64,000 nucleotides of DNA from Mesorhizobium sp. L-8-3 (lineage in GTDB: Bacteria > Pseudomonadota > Alphaproteobacteria > Rhizobiales > Rhizobiaceae), in NCBI RefSeq assembly GCF_016756615.1, contig NZ_AP023262.1:3225501-3289500 (forward strand), read 5' to 3'. The notes below the pieces were generated by a model. The model was given only the letters and a program-made list of their open reading frames with translations, was not told the DNA's origin and did no database searches. The position numbers were made by a program, and so were the translations under genes. This document shows positions 32,686 to 41,721 of the stretch, piece after piece (position 1 is the first letter of the stretch; every line of letters starts with the position of its first letter).

Positions 32686-34245
32686 ATGCTCAAAAAGCTG
32701 ACCCTTGCCGCCGTCGTGGCGGCAAGCCTGACCACCGTTGCCAACGCCGAAACGCTCAAATGGGGAGCATCGCGCGACATCTACTCGGTCGATCCATATT
32801 CCTACGGCGACAGTTACACCCTGGCTTTCCTGAACCATGTCTACGAAGGGCTCGTCCGCTACGACGCCAAGCTGGAGATCGAACCCGCGCTGGCGACGTC
32901 GTGGGAGATGGTTTCGGACACGGTGTGGCGGTTCCATCTGCGCAAGGGCGTGAAATTCCACAACGGCGCGGATTTCACCGCCGACGACGTGCTGGCCTCG
33001 CTCACACGGGTGAGCGATCCCGTGTCGCCGCTGCGCGGCAATCTGCCGGCCTACAAATCCGCCAAGAAGATCGACGACTTCACCATCGACATCGAACTGG
33101 TCGGTCCCTATCCGCTGCTTCTGAACGACCTCACCAACATCCATGTGTTCGATGCCACCTGGCTCGCGGACAACAACTCGCTCAAGCCGACCGACGTCGG
33201 TGCCCAGATCGAGGGTTATGCGACCTACAACGCCAACGGCACGGGACCGTTCGTGCTGGAAAGCCGCGTGCCGGACAGCAAGACGGTGCTGAACAGGAAC
33301 ACGAACTGGTGGGACAAGCCGCAAGGCAATGTCGACCGCATCGAGTTCACGCCCATCACCTCGGCAGCGACGCGTGTCGCGGCCCTTCTGTCCGGCGAGA
33401 TCGACTTCACCGAGAACGCGCCCGCCCAGGATCTTCCGCGGCTCGCCGCGCAGCCCGGACTGAAGATCATGGAGCGCACCGACCTGCGCACCGTGATGCT
33501 CGGCTTCAACCGCAAGCCCGAGCTGGCGAACGGCGCCGACAACAAGTTCAACGACCTGCGCGTGCGCCAGGCCTTCGCGCATGCGCTCGACCCGAAGCTC
33601 ATCCAGAAGCGCATCATGCGCGGCAAGTCCAGGACGGCCGGCGCCATCATCGCCCCCGATATCCCGGGCTATGTCGAGGCGCTCGATGCCGTGGTCCCTT
33701 ATGATCCGGACCTGTCGAAGAAGCTGCTTGCGGAAGCCGGCGCCAGCGACCTGCCTTTCACCCTGGTGTGCACGACCGACGCCTATGTGAATGAAGAGGA
33801 GCTATGCCAGGGGCTCGTCAACATGCTGAGCCGTGCCGGTTTCAAGCCCCAGCTCGACATCGCACCCACGGCCGTCCAGGCACCCAAGCGTACGGGCGGC
33901 CTCGCCGACGTCTATCTGATCGGCTGGGCGAACGAGCCGATGCTCGACAGCTATTCCATCCTGCTGCAGATGATCAGGACGAAGACCGACAAGGCCGGCG
34001 TCTTCAACTGGGGCGGCTGGAGCTATCCCGAGATCGATGATCTCGTCATCAAGGCCTCGACCGAACTCGATCGCGCCAAGCGCCTGGCCATGCAGACCAA
34101 AGCGCTGGAAATGGCGAAGCGGGAGATCGTGATGCTGCCGTTGCACCAGCAGCCCATGGCCTGGGTGATGAGCGACAAGATCGACGGCATCGCCCAACTC
34201 GCCGACAACAAGCCGCGGCACTGGCTCACGCATTTCAAGCAGTAG
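32686..34245 (+). CDS. Peptide/opine-type ABC transporter, periplasmic binding protein
   Basis: 519 residues. Signal peptide about 1-21 (LTTVANA). The family-5 (DppA/OppA) fold is clear: YDAKLEIEPALATSWEMV and WRFHLRKGVKFHNGADFTADDVLASL in the N-terminal lobe, LRVRQAFAHALDPKLI in the second. Members bind di- or oligopeptides, glutathione, nickel or other organic solutes. Here two amidohydrolases and a racemase in the same cluster suggest a cyclic amide or heterocyclic ligand. It starts an eight-gene-size transporter/enzyme operon and is followed by a perfect hairpin. Confidence 0.9.
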   Translation: MLKKLTLAAVVAASLTTVANAETLKWGASRDIYSVDPYSYGDSYTLAFLNHVYEGLVRYDAKLEIEPALATSWEMVSDTVWRFHLRKGVKFHNGADFTADDVLASLTRVSDPVSPLRGNLPAYKSAKKIDDFTIDIELVGPYPLLLNDLTNIHVFDATWLADNNSLKPTDVGAQIEGYATYNANGTGPFVLESRVPDSKTVLNRNTNWWDKPQGNVDRIEFTPITSAATRVAALLSGEIDFTENAPAQDLPRLAAQPGLKIMERTDLRTVMLGFNRKPELANGADNKFNDLRVRQAFAHALDPKLIQKRIMRGKSRTAGAIIAPDIPGYVEALDAVVPYDPDLSKKLLAEAGASDLPFTLVCTTDAYVNEEELCQGLVNMLSRAGFKPQLDIAPTAVQAPKRTGGLADVYLIGWANEPMLDSYSILLQMIRTKTDKAGVFNWGGWSYPEIDDLVIKASTELDRAKRLAMQTKALEMAKREIVMLPLHQQPMAWVMSDKIDGIAQLADNKPRHWLTHFKQ

Positions 34246-34251
34246 TCCTCA

Positions 34252-34288
34252 GGCGGGAGCCGCAACGCCGGGCGCTGCGGCTCCCGCC
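34252..34288. terminator. GC hairpin after the binding-protein gene
   Basis: GGCGGGAGCCGCA (34252-34264), 11-base loop, TGCGGCTCCCGCC (34276-34288): a perfect 13-bp stem. It starts six bases after the binding-protein stop and ends 18 bases before the first permease gene. As with the amino-acid operon at 27011, the likely role is to stabilise the binding-protein mRNA and reduce permease expression. Confidence 0.7.
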
Positions 34289-34306
34289 CAACTCGCGAGG
34301 ATCCAG

Positions 34307-35275
34307 ATGCTGGTCTTCATCATCAGCCGCATCACCAATGCGATCATGGTCATGCTGGCGGTCGCGATGCTGGCTTTCCTGATCTTCCGCCTCACCGGCG
34401 ATCCGGTCGAGCTCATGGCCAACGAGCAGATGACGCAGGCCGATCGCGACGAACTGCGGGAGAGGCTCGGCCTCAATGACGGCATCGTCACGCAGTTCGC
34501 CCGTTTCGTGGTGAATGCCGCGCAAGGCGATTTCGGCATCTCCTACCGGAACGGGCAGGACGTGCTGACGCTGATCGCCGACCGCTTTCCGGCGACGCTG
34601 GAACTCGTGCTGATGGCGACGCTGATCTCGCTCGTCGTGGGTATTCCGCTCGGCGTGCTCACCGCCATCAGACGCGGCAAATGGTATTCCGAGGCCTTGC
34701 AGTTCGTCTCGATCGTCGGCGTCTCGCTGCCGAGCTTCGTCGTCGGCATACTGCTCATCCTCGTGTTCTCGGTGATCGCCGGCTGGCTGCCAGCCTTCGG
34801 TCGCGGCGACGTCGTCACGATCGGCTGGTGGTCGACCGGCCTTCTCACGCCATCCGGACGCGCCGCGCTGATCCTGCCGGCGATCGCCCTGTCCCTCTAC
34901 CAGATCACGCTGATCATGCGTCTGGTGCGCGCCGAGATGCTGGAAGTGCTGCGTTCGGACTATGTGAAATTCGCGCGCGCCCGCGGCATTCCGCGCTGGC
35001 GTATCCATTTCCGTCACGCACTCAGGAACTGCCTGATGCCCGTCGTCACCATGACGGCCATGAATATCGGCTCGCTGATCGCCTTTGCGCTGATCACCGA
35101 GACCGTCTTCCAATGGCCCGGGATGGGAATGCTCTTCATCCAGGCGGTGACCTTCATCGACATACCTGTGATGGCGGCTTATCTCTGCATCATTTCCTTC
35201 ATCTTCGTCACGCTCAACACGCTGGTCGACATCACCTATGCGGTGATCGATCCGCGTCTGCGCAGTGCGCACTGA
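34307..35275 (+). CDS. Peptide-type ABC transporter permease, DppB-like
   Basis: 322 residues, six membrane helices. The N-terminal FIISRITNAIMVMLAVAMLAFLIFRLTGDP is the usual DppB/OppB start, and the EAA motif region reads DYVKFARARGIPRWRIHFRHALRNCLMP at about 222-249. It forms the channel with the DppC-like protein encoded 17 bp downstream. It is preceded by GCGAGGATCC. Confidence 0.92.
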   Translation: MLVFIISRITNAIMVMLAVAMLAFLIFRLTGDPVELMANEQMTQADRDELRERLGLNDGIVTQFARFVVNAAQGDFGISYRNGQDVLTLIADRFPATLELVLMATLISLVVGIPLGVLTAIRRGKWYSEALQFVSIVGVSLPSFVVGILLILVFSVIAGWLPAFGRGDVVTIGWWSTGLLTPSGRAALILPAIALSLYQITLIMRLVRAEMLEVLRSDYVKFARARGIPRWRIHFRHALRNCLMPVVTMTAMNIGSLIAFALITETVFQWPGMGMLFIQAVTFIDIPVMAAYLCIISFIFVTLNTLVDITYAVIDPRLRSAH

Positions 35276-35292
35276 CGGGGAGGATCGGATCG

Positions 35293-36243
35293 ATGACGAC
35301 AGACATCTCCAAATCCGAGGCAGCCGCGCGGCCGGCCATCATCCGGCGGGTTCGCGACAGCGACATCTGGTGGTCGTTCACGAACAGCAAGACGGCGATG
35401 GCCGCCGCGCTGATCCTCGCCATCCTGGTGCTGACGGCGCTGTTCGCCCCGCTGATCGCCGTGCAGAACCCCTATGACCCCGCCCAGCTCGACATGTGGA
35501 AGGCCGAGCTGCCGCCGATCTGGCAGGAGGACGGCGAATGGCCTTACCTGCTCGGCACCGACACCCAGGGACGGGACATGCTGTCGGCCATCCTCTACGG
35601 CACGCGCATCTCGATCGTGATCGGCGTGGCTTCGGTGGCGCTGTCCCTGTTGATCGGCATGAGCGCCGGTCTGGTCTCGGGCTTCTTCGGCGGCATCGTC
35701 GACAACGTCCTCATGCGCGTCGGCGACATCACCTTGTCCATACCGACGATCCTGATAGCCATCCTGGTTTCCACGGTCGTGCGCCAGATGCTTCCGGCCG
35801 ATCTGCGCGAGGTGGGGGCGTCGGCCGTGCTCGTGCTTGCCATCGCCCTGTCGGCCTGGGTGCAATATGCGCGCACCGTGCGCGCGCAATGCATCGTCGA
35901 GCGCGGCAAGGAATATGTCCAGGCCGCGCGGCTGCTCAAGGTTCCCGCCCGCCGCATCATGGCGCGCCATATCCTGCCGAACACGCTGACGCCGGTGCTC
36001 GTGGCAGCCACACTGAATTTCGGCATGGCGATCCTGACCGAGGCGACCTTGTCGTTCCTCGGCATCGGCATGCCGCCCGGCCAGCCGTCGCTCGGCACGC
36101 TGATCCGCATCGGAAATCAGTTCCTGTTCTCCGGCTCCTGGTGGATCGTGGTGTTTCCGGTGATGCAGCTCTGCCTGCTCGTCGTGGCGGTCAACCTCCT
36201 GGGTGACTGGCTGCGCGACGTGCTCAATCCGAAACTGAGGTAG
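35293..36243 (+). CDS. Peptide-type ABC transporter permease, DppC-like
   Basis: 316 residues from ATG 35293 (GGGAGGATCGG upstream). A cytoplasmic N-terminus with WWSFTNSKTAMAAALIL is followed by a periplasmic loop containing PYLLGTDTQGRDMLS, the OppC hallmark, then helices and the EAA loop GKEYVQAARLLKVPARRIMARHILPN. It ends GDWLRDVLNPKLR as is usual for the subfamily. It is six bases before the first amidohydrolase, so transporter and enzymes are one operon. Confidence 0.92.
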   Translation: MTTDISKSEAAARPAIIRRVRDSDIWWSFTNSKTAMAAALILAILVLTALFAPLIAVQNPYDPAQLDMWKAELPPIWQEDGEWPYLLGTDTQGRDMLSAILYGTRISIVIGVASVALSLLIGMSAGLVSGFFGGIVDNVLMRVGDITLSIPTILIAILVSTVVRQMLPADLREVGASAVLVLAIALSAWVQYARTVRAQCIVERGKEYVQAARLLKVPARRIMARHILPNTLTPVLVAATLNFGMAILTEATLSFLGIGMPPGQPSLGTLIRIGNQFLFSGSWWIVVFPVMQLCLLVVAVNLLGDWLRDVLNPKLR

Positions 36244-36249
36244 CGACCG

Positions 36250-37443
36250 ATGAACGACCTGTTGCTTCGCAATGTCCGGCCCTTCGCCGGAGCCGAATGC
36301 GACCTGCTCATCCGCGACGGCATGATCGCCGCGATCGGGCGCTACGAACCGGAGCCCGGCATGCCGGTGGAGGACGGAGGCGGCGCGATCGCGATCCCGG
36401 GGCTGATCGATGCGCATACCCATCTCGACAAGACGACCTGGGGCATGCCCTGGCATGTGAACAACCGGCGTGCCGTGCTGCGCGAACGGATCGACTTCGA
36501 ACGCGAGCAGCGCAGCGCCATCGGCATCGACCCGCACCGGCAGTCGATGCGCCATGCGATCGGCCTGGCCGCGCACGGGGCCACCCATATCCGCAGCCAT
36601 GTCGACATCGACACCACGCACGGGCTTGCCATCGTCGACGGCGTCATGGAAACGCGCGAGAAGCTCAGGGGCGTCATCGACATCGAGATCGTCGCCTTTC
36701 CGCAATCGGGCGTCATGGTGATGCCCGGCACCGTGGAACTGCTCGACGCGGCGCTCAGCCAGGGATGCGAGGTGCTCGGCGGCATTGACCCCTGCGGCAT
36801 CGACCGCGATCCCAAGGGCCAGCTCGATGTGCTTTTCGGCCTGGCGGCGAAACACCAGTGCCCCATCGACATCCATCTGCACGAGGCGGGCGAGCTCGGC
36901 GCCTTCACCATGGAACTGATCTTCGAACGGGTCCGGGCCAACGGCATGCAGGGCAAGGTCGCGATCAGCCATGCCTTCGCGCTCGGGATGAACGACTATC
37001 TGCGTGTCGGCCAGCTGATCGCGCAACTCGCCGAGCTCGACATCGCCATCGTCACCACCGGCGCGCCGTCGGCGACGGTTCCATCGATCATGCGGCTGAA
37101 GGAGGCCGGCGTGCGGGTGGGGGCCGGCTGCGACGGCATTCGCGACACCTGGGGACCCTGGGGCCAGCCCGACATGCTCGACCGGGCAAAGGTCATCGGC
37201 ATGAAGAACGGGCTGAGGCAGGATCGCGAACTCGAGCATGTGCTGGCGATCGTCTCGCAGGGCGGCGCCGACGTCATGCGCCTCGACGGCTACGGTCTCG
37301 CCGTGGGCTGCCGTGCCGACCTCACCCTCCTGACCGGCGAGACGCTCGCGCATGCCGTGGTCGACGTCGCGCCGCGACCGCTGGTGGTCAAGGGCGGGCG
37401 TGTCACGGCGCGCGAAGGCCGGCCCATGGTGGACATGCCATGA
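36250..37443 (+). CDS. Cytosine deaminase/AtzC-like amidohydrolase
   Basis: 397 residues. The metal-dependent amidohydrolase barrel shows the cytosine-deaminase set: His56 and His58 (DAHTHLDK), Gln152 (FPQSG), His209 and Glu212 (DIHLHEAGE), His241 (ISHAFAL) and Asp295 (CDGIRDTWGP). All catalytic positions are thus present. Relatives deaminate cytosine or hydrolyse N-substituents of cyanuric-acid derivatives. In this cluster it likely acts on an imported ring compound. It overlaps the next amidohydrolase by four bases (ATGA). Confidence 0.87.
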   Translation: MNDLLLRNVRPFAGAECDLLIRDGMIAAIGRYEPEPGMPVEDGGGAIAIPGLIDAHTHLDKTTWGMPWHVNNRRAVLRERIDFEREQRSAIGIDPHRQSMRHAIGLAAHGATHIRSHVDIDTTHGLAIVDGVMETREKLRGVIDIEIVAFPQSGVMVMPGTVELLDAALSQGCEVLGGIDPCGIDRDPKGQLDVLFGLAAKHQCPIDIHLHEAGELGAFTMELIFERVRANGMQGKVAISHAFALGMNDYLRVGQLIAQLAELDIAIVTTGAPSATVPSIMRLKEAGVRVGAGCDGIRDTWGPWGQPDMLDRAKVIGMKNGLRQDRELEHVLAIVSQGGADVMRLDGYGLAVGCRADLTLLTGETLAHAVVDVAPRPLVVKGGRVTAREGRPMVDMP

Positions 37444-38936
37444 GCGAGGACATGCTCGAAACGCTGGCGCTCGGAAAGCGGCCGGATGGCCGCACGCTGC
37501 TGACGGCGGCCTGGGTGCTCGGGCACGGGGAGGGTGGGCACCGCCTGCTGAGGAACGGCGAGGTCGTGATCGAAGGCGGCGCGGTGCTGTTCGTCGGACA
37601 TCGCTTTCCGGGCGAAGTCGCAAGGCGCATCGATTTCGGCAATGCGCTGATCAGCCCGGGCTTCATCGATCTCGACGCCTTGTCCGATCTCGACACGACG
37701 ATCCTCGGCATCGACCACCATCCGGGCTGGGCCAAGGGGCGGGTGTGGCCGCGCTCCTATGTCGAGGCCGGCCCCTATGAGATGTATTCGCCGGACGAGC
37801 TCGTCTTCCAGAAGCGCTTCGCCTTCGGCCAGCTTCTGCTCAACGGCATCACGACGGCGGCGCCGATCGCCTCGCTCTTCTATCGCGAATGGGGCGAGAC
37901 CGTCGCCGAGTTCGATGCAGCGGCTTCAGCCGCCGGCGATCTTGGCCTCAGGGTCTATCTCAGCCCCGCCTACCGCTCCGGCGGCATGGTGCTCGATGGT
38001 CCCGGGCAGATGTCGCCCGTCTTCGACGAGGAGCGCGGCTTCGCCGGCCTGAAGGATGCGATCGACTTCATCGGCCGCCAGACCGGCCGCTTCGGCGATC
38101 TCGTGCGCGGGCTGCTTGTTCCGGACCGTGTCGAGACCTGCACCGCCGAGCTGCTGCGCCGCACGGACGCAGCCGCGCGGGACCTCGGCTGCAGGATCCG
38201 CCTGCATATGGCGCAGGGCTCGATGGAGGTCGACACCGTCGCCAGGCTGCACGGCTCGACCGCTCCGGCCTGGCTCGCCCGCTCGGGGCTGCTCAGCGAC
38301 CGTCTGATCGCGCCTCATGCCACCAACGCCACCGAGGAGGATCTCGACCTCTATGCGGAGCATGGGGTGTCGATCGTGCATTGCCCGCTGGTCTCGGCGC
38401 GTGGCGGCAGCACGCTGAACTCGTTTTCGAAGTGCCGGCAGCGCGGCGTGAACATCGCCATGGGAACCGACACGGCGCCCGCCGACATGCTGATGAACCT
38501 GCTGATCGGGCTGATCACCTGCCGCATCGACGACCGCGCATCTGACCGGGTGCGTTGCGCCGATCTGTTCGATGCCGCCACGCTCGGAGGGGCGCGCGCG
38601 CTGGGCCGCGACGATCTCGGGCGCCTGGCGCCCGGGGCGCGCGCCGACATCGCCGTGTTCGGTCTCGACGACGCGGTCATGACCCCGTCGATCGACCCGA
38701 TCACGACCCTGGTCACCGGCGGGTCCGGCAAGGTGACGCAGGCCGTGTTCGTCGACGGGCGGCTTTCCATGCGGCACGGCGAGGTCGCCGGCATCGACAT
38801 GAAGGTGGCGCGTCGCCGTGCGCAGGCGCAGTTCGATCGCCTGGTCGCCAAATATCCCGAGCGCAGCTGGGGCCATCCGCCGGTGTCGGAGATCTTTCCT
38901 CCCAGCTACCCAATCGAGGGTGATCCCCATGGCTGA
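37440..38936 (+). CDS. Amidohydrolase (ATZ/TRZ-like) with a changed HxH motif
   Basis: 498 residues from ATG 37440, coupled to the upstream gene. The barrel keeps His256 (RLHMAQGS), His293 (APHATNATEED) and Asp344 (MGTDTAPADM), in the positions of the chlorohydrolase/cytosine-deaminase family. But the usual metal-binding HxH after PGFID is replaced by DLDAL (77-81), so the metal site must differ; I have an impression that a subgroup shares this wording. It probably follows the other amidohydrolase in degrading the same substrate. Its 3' end overlaps the DppD-like gene by eight bases. Confidence 0.82.
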   Translation: MSEDMLETLALGKRPDGRTLLTAAWVLGHGEGGHRLLRNGEVVIEGGAVLFVGHRFPGEVARRIDFGNALISPGFIDLDALSDLDTTILGIDHHPGWAKGRVWPRSYVEAGPYEMYSPDELVFQKRFAFGQLLLNGITTAAPIASLFYREWGETVAEFDAAASAAGDLGLRVYLSPAYRSGGMVLDGPGQMSPVFDEERGFAGLKDAIDFIGRQTGRFGDLVRGLLVPDRVETCTAELLRRTDAAARDLGCRIRLHMAQGSMEVDTVARLHGSTAPAWLARSGLLSDRLIAPHATNATEEDLDLYAEHGVSIVHCPLVSARGGSTLNSFSKCRQRGVNIAMGTDTAPADMLMNLLIGLITCRIDDRASDRVRCADLFDAATLGGARALGRDDLGRLAPGARADIAVFGLDDAVMTPSIDPITTLVTGGSGKVTQAVFVDGRLSMRHGEVAGIDMKVARRRAQAQFDRLVAKYPERSWGHPPVSEIFPPSYPIEGDPHG

Positions 38937-39915
38937 CGCCAGCGAAAAACCCGTACTTGATGTCCGCAACCTCAAGGTCGAGTTTCCCGGCCGCCGCGGC
39001 GTCGCCACGGCATTGTCCAATGTCAGCCTGTCGATCCGTGCGGGCGAGATACTCGGCGTGGTGGGCGAGTCGGGCGCCGGCAAGTCGATGACCGGGCTGG
39101 CGATCCAGGGGCTGCTCGAACACCCGGGCCGCATTGCCGAGGGCGAGATATGGCTTGCTGGCCGTCGCATCGACAATCTCGACGATCGCGCGATGCAGAA
39201 GATACGCGGACGCGAGATCGGCGCGATCTTCCAGGACCCGCTGACCTCGCTGAACCCGCTGTTCACGGTGGGGGCGCAATTGACCGAGACGATCCGCCAG
39301 CATCTCGGCTCCGGCAAGGCAGAGGCCAGGCAGCGCGCCGTCGCCCTGCTCAAGGATGTCGGCATCCCGTCGCCGGAAGAGCGCGTCGACCAGTATCCCC
39401 ACCAGTTCTCAGGCGGCATGCGCCAGCGCGTCGTCATCGCGCTGGCTCTCGCGACCTCGCCGAAGCTCGTCATCGCCGACGAGCCGACCACGGCGCTCGA
39501 CGTTTCGATCCAGGCGCAGATCACGGCACTGCTGCGCCGGCTGTGCAAGGAGAAGCGCACGGCGGTGATGCTGGTGACGCATGACATGGGCGTGATCGCC
39601 GAGACGGCCGACAAGGTGGCGGTCATGTATGCCGGGCGGCTGGTGGAGATCGGCCCGGTCGACCAGGTGCTGCGCGCTCCGACGCACCCCTATACGCGCG
39701 GCCTGATGGCCTCCATCCCCGCGCTCGGCGCGCGGGTCGAGCGTCTCAACCAGATCGACGGGTCGATGCCGCGACTGGACGCGATCCCGCCGGGTTGCGC
39801 CTTCAATCCGCGCTGCGGGTCGGCGGGGTCCCGGTGCTTCCGCGAGCGGCCGGAACTCATGCCGGTCGGGACGGGCGCCAGCGCCTGCTGGCTGAACATG
39901 GGAGGAACCGCATGA
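38929..39915 (+). CDS. Peptide-type ABC transporter ATPase, DppD-like
   Basis: 328 residues from ATG 38929; the longer frame to 38818 overlaps the amidohydrolase and was rejected. Walker A GESGAGKS (about 45-52), signature FSGGMRQRVVIALAL, Walker B LVIADEPTTALD, H-loop VTHDMGV. The C-terminal oligopeptide/dipeptide extension with cysteines (CAFNPRCGSAGSRCFRERPEL) is present, which in relatives binds an Fe-S cluster. It pairs with the DppF-like ATPase overlapping by four bases. Confidence 0.92.
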   Translation: MADASEKPVLDVRNLKVEFPGRRGVATALSNVSLSIRAGEILGVVGESGAGKSMTGLAIQGLLEHPGRIAEGEIWLAGRRIDNLDDRAMQKIRGREIGAIFQDPLTSLNPLFTVGAQLTETIRQHLGSGKAEARQRAVALLKDVGIPSPEERVDQYPHQFSGGMRQRVVIALALATSPKLVIADEPTTALDVSIQAQITALLRRLCKEKRTAVMLVTHDMGVIAETADKVAVMYAGRLVEIGPVDQVLRAPTHPYTRGLMASIPALGARVERLNQIDGSMPRLDAIPPGCAFNPRCGSAGSRCFRERPELMPVGTGASACWLNMGGTA

Positions 39916-40889
39916 CTGCCGCATCGGCATCGGCGCCGGCTCTGCGCGTCGAGAACCTGGTCAAGACATTCGACGTCTCCGCTCCCTGGCTGAACCGCCT
40001 GGTGGAGCGCAAGCCCCGACAGTATCTGAGGGCCGTCAACGACATAAGTTTCACCGTTCCGATGGGCGGGTGTCTCAGCCTCGTCGGGGAAAGCGGCTGC
40101 GGCAAGTCGACGGTCGCGCGCCTCGTCACCGGTCTCTACAGAGCGAACAGCGGCGAGATGCGTTTCGCGCCGGGGCAGGACGGAGAGCCGCTGTCTGCGC
40201 AGATGATCTTCCAGGATCCCTATGCCTCGCTCAATCCGCGCTGGCGGGTCAAGAACATCATCGCCGAGCCGCTGCGCGAGATGAAGCTGCGCAGATCCGC
40301 CGCGGAGATCAAGGAGCGGGTCGACGAACTGCTGCGGACCGTGGGCCTGTCCGTCTCGGACGGCGACAAGTTCCCGCACGAATTCTCCGGCGGCCAGAGG
40401 CAGCGCATCTCCATCGCGAGGGCGCTGGCGGGCGAGCCGAAGTTCCTTGTCTGCGACGAGCCGACGTCGGCGCTCGACGTCTCGGTGCAGGCCCAGGTGC
40501 TCAACCTGATGCGCCGGCTGCAGGACGAATTCGGCCTGACGTTCCTGTTCATCAGCCACGACATGAGCGTGGTGCGCCACATGTCCGACCGCATCGCGGT
40601 CATGTATCTCGGCCGTATCGTCGAGGAGGGCGAGACCGAGGAACTCTTCGCACGGCCGCGCCATCCATACACACAGTTGCTGCTGCAGACGATCCCGAAC
40701 ATCCAGAAGCCGCATCGCGACCGCACGGTTGCCGCCGGCGAGGTGCCGAGTCCGCTCAAGCCGCCTTCGGGCTGTCCGTTCCACCCGAGATGTCCCGTCG
40801 CGACCGCCCGCTGCTCGGCGGAGCTGCCCGAGATGCGCACGCTCGGCAGCGGCACGCGTGTCGCCTGCCACTTGGTCGAGGAGGCGTGA
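39912..40889 (+). CDS. Peptide-type ABC transporter ATPase, DppF-like
   Basis: 325 residues. Walker A GESGCGKST (about 58-66), signature FSGGQRQRISIARAL, Walker [13 protein letters not shown], and a C-terminal cysteine cluster CPFHPRCPVATARC. It has an insert of the kind WLNRLVERKPRQYLRAVNDIS before the Walker A, usual for DppF. It is the last gene of the transporter operon and converges with a GntR regulator 16 bp away. Confidence 0.92.
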   Translation: MTAASASAPALRVENLVKTFDVSAPWLNRLVERKPRQYLRAVNDISFTVPMGGCLSLVGESGCGKSTVARLVTGLYRANSGEMRFAPGQDGEPLSAQMIFQDPYASLNPRWRVKNIIAEPLREMKLRRSAAEIKERVDELLRTVGLSVSDGDKFPHEFSGGQRQRISIARALAGEPKFLVCDEPTSALDVSVQAQVLNLMRRLQDEFGLTFLFISHDMSVVRHMSDRIAVMYLGRIVEEGETEELFARPRHPYTQLLLQTIPNIQKPHRDRTVAAGEVPSPLKPPSGCPFHPRCPVATARCSAELPEMRTLGSGTRVACHLVEEA

Positions 40890-40905
40890 CGATGCGGCGA
40901 GCCGC

Positions 40906-41583
40906 CTATGCCAGGGCCGCCCTCAGATCGTGCGACATGTCGCGAACCTCGCGCAGGTCGAGTTCGGATTCGACATGGTCCAGATGATGCTCCATCAGCC
41001 GCGAAGCCCTTTCGACATCGCCGGCCGCGATCGCTTCGACGATCTCGTCATGCTCGTCGGGTCCGCAGTTGAAGCGCGCCGTGTTGCGATAGATCGCCGT
41101 GATCAGCGAGGTGCGCGAGATCAGGTCACGCATCATGCCGAACAGGAAATCCGAGCCGGAAAGTTCCGCCAGAAGCAGGTGGAAACCGCCGGAGAGCTTG
41201 ATGATGTCGGTCGTGACATCGTTCGCGTTGGCGACCCGTTCGCTGGCGACATGGCTGCGCAGCCTGGCGACATCGGCCCTGGAGAGCATCTGGCCGATCC
41301 TCTCCACCACGCAGCGTTCCACGGAGCGGCGTACGAAGAAGACGTCCCGCGCCTCGTCGACCGAGGGCTTGCAGACGAACGCGCCGCGATTGGGGATGAT
41401 GGTCACCAGCCCCTCGCGCTCCAGCGCGGCGAGCGCCTGGCGGATGCGGGCGCGGCTGACGTCGAAAATCTCGGACATCTGGCCTTCCTTCAACTGAACG
41501 CCGGGCCGCAGCCTGCGCTCGGCGATGGAGAGCCATACTTTTTCGACGATCTGCTGCGTCGAGATGCCTGCTTGTTCGGCCAT
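40906..41583 (-). CDS. GntR/FCD-family regulator
   Basis: 225 residues from ATG 41583 (MAEQAGISTQQIVEKVWL); the frame from 41628 adds 15 residues of untypical sequence. Winged helix about 10-75 with LKEGQMSEIFDVSRARIRQALAALEREGLVTIIPNRG, then the all-helical FCD domain (about 85-215), whose metal-binding His residues fit FHLLLAEL and LMEHHLDH. It is divergent from the flavin reductase, with two TTGTNNRCAA motifs in the gap that also occur before the peptide-ABC operon. It is probably a repressor released by a pathway intermediate. It is a paralogue of the regulator at 43184. Confidence 0.88.
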   Translation of the reverse strand: MAEQAGISTQQIVEKVWLSIAERRLRPGVQLKEGQMSEIFDVSRARIRQALAALEREGLVTIIPNRGAFVCKPSVDEARDVFFVRRSVERCVVERIGQMLSRADVARLRSHVASERVANANDVTTDIIKLSGGFHLLLAELSGSDFLFGMMRDLISRTSLITAIYRNTARFNCGPDEHDEIVEAIAAGDVERASRLMEHHLDHVESELDLREVRDMSHDLRAALA

Positions 41584-41662
41584 GCCTCTGTCCCTGCGCC
41601 ATGACGGACAATCGCCACCAGCCGACAAAAGTCAACCACGGGCAGCTCGACGCCAGCCCATT

Positions 41663-41694
41663 TTGTGGACAATAGAAGCCAGTTTTGTAGGCAA
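41663..41694. promoter_or_regulatory. GntR-type operators between gntR and flavin reductase genes
   Basis: TTGTGGACAA (41663-41672) and TTGTAGGCAA (41685-41694), 22 bp apart, each followed by TAG. Both fit TTGTNNRCAA, the motif repeated at 32412-32457. They are 28 bp before the flavin reductase start and about 80 bp before the gntR start, a typical place for autoregulation and divergent control. Confidence 0.65.
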
Positions 41695-41721
41695 TAGATG
41701 GGAACTCAGACGAGGCATGCA

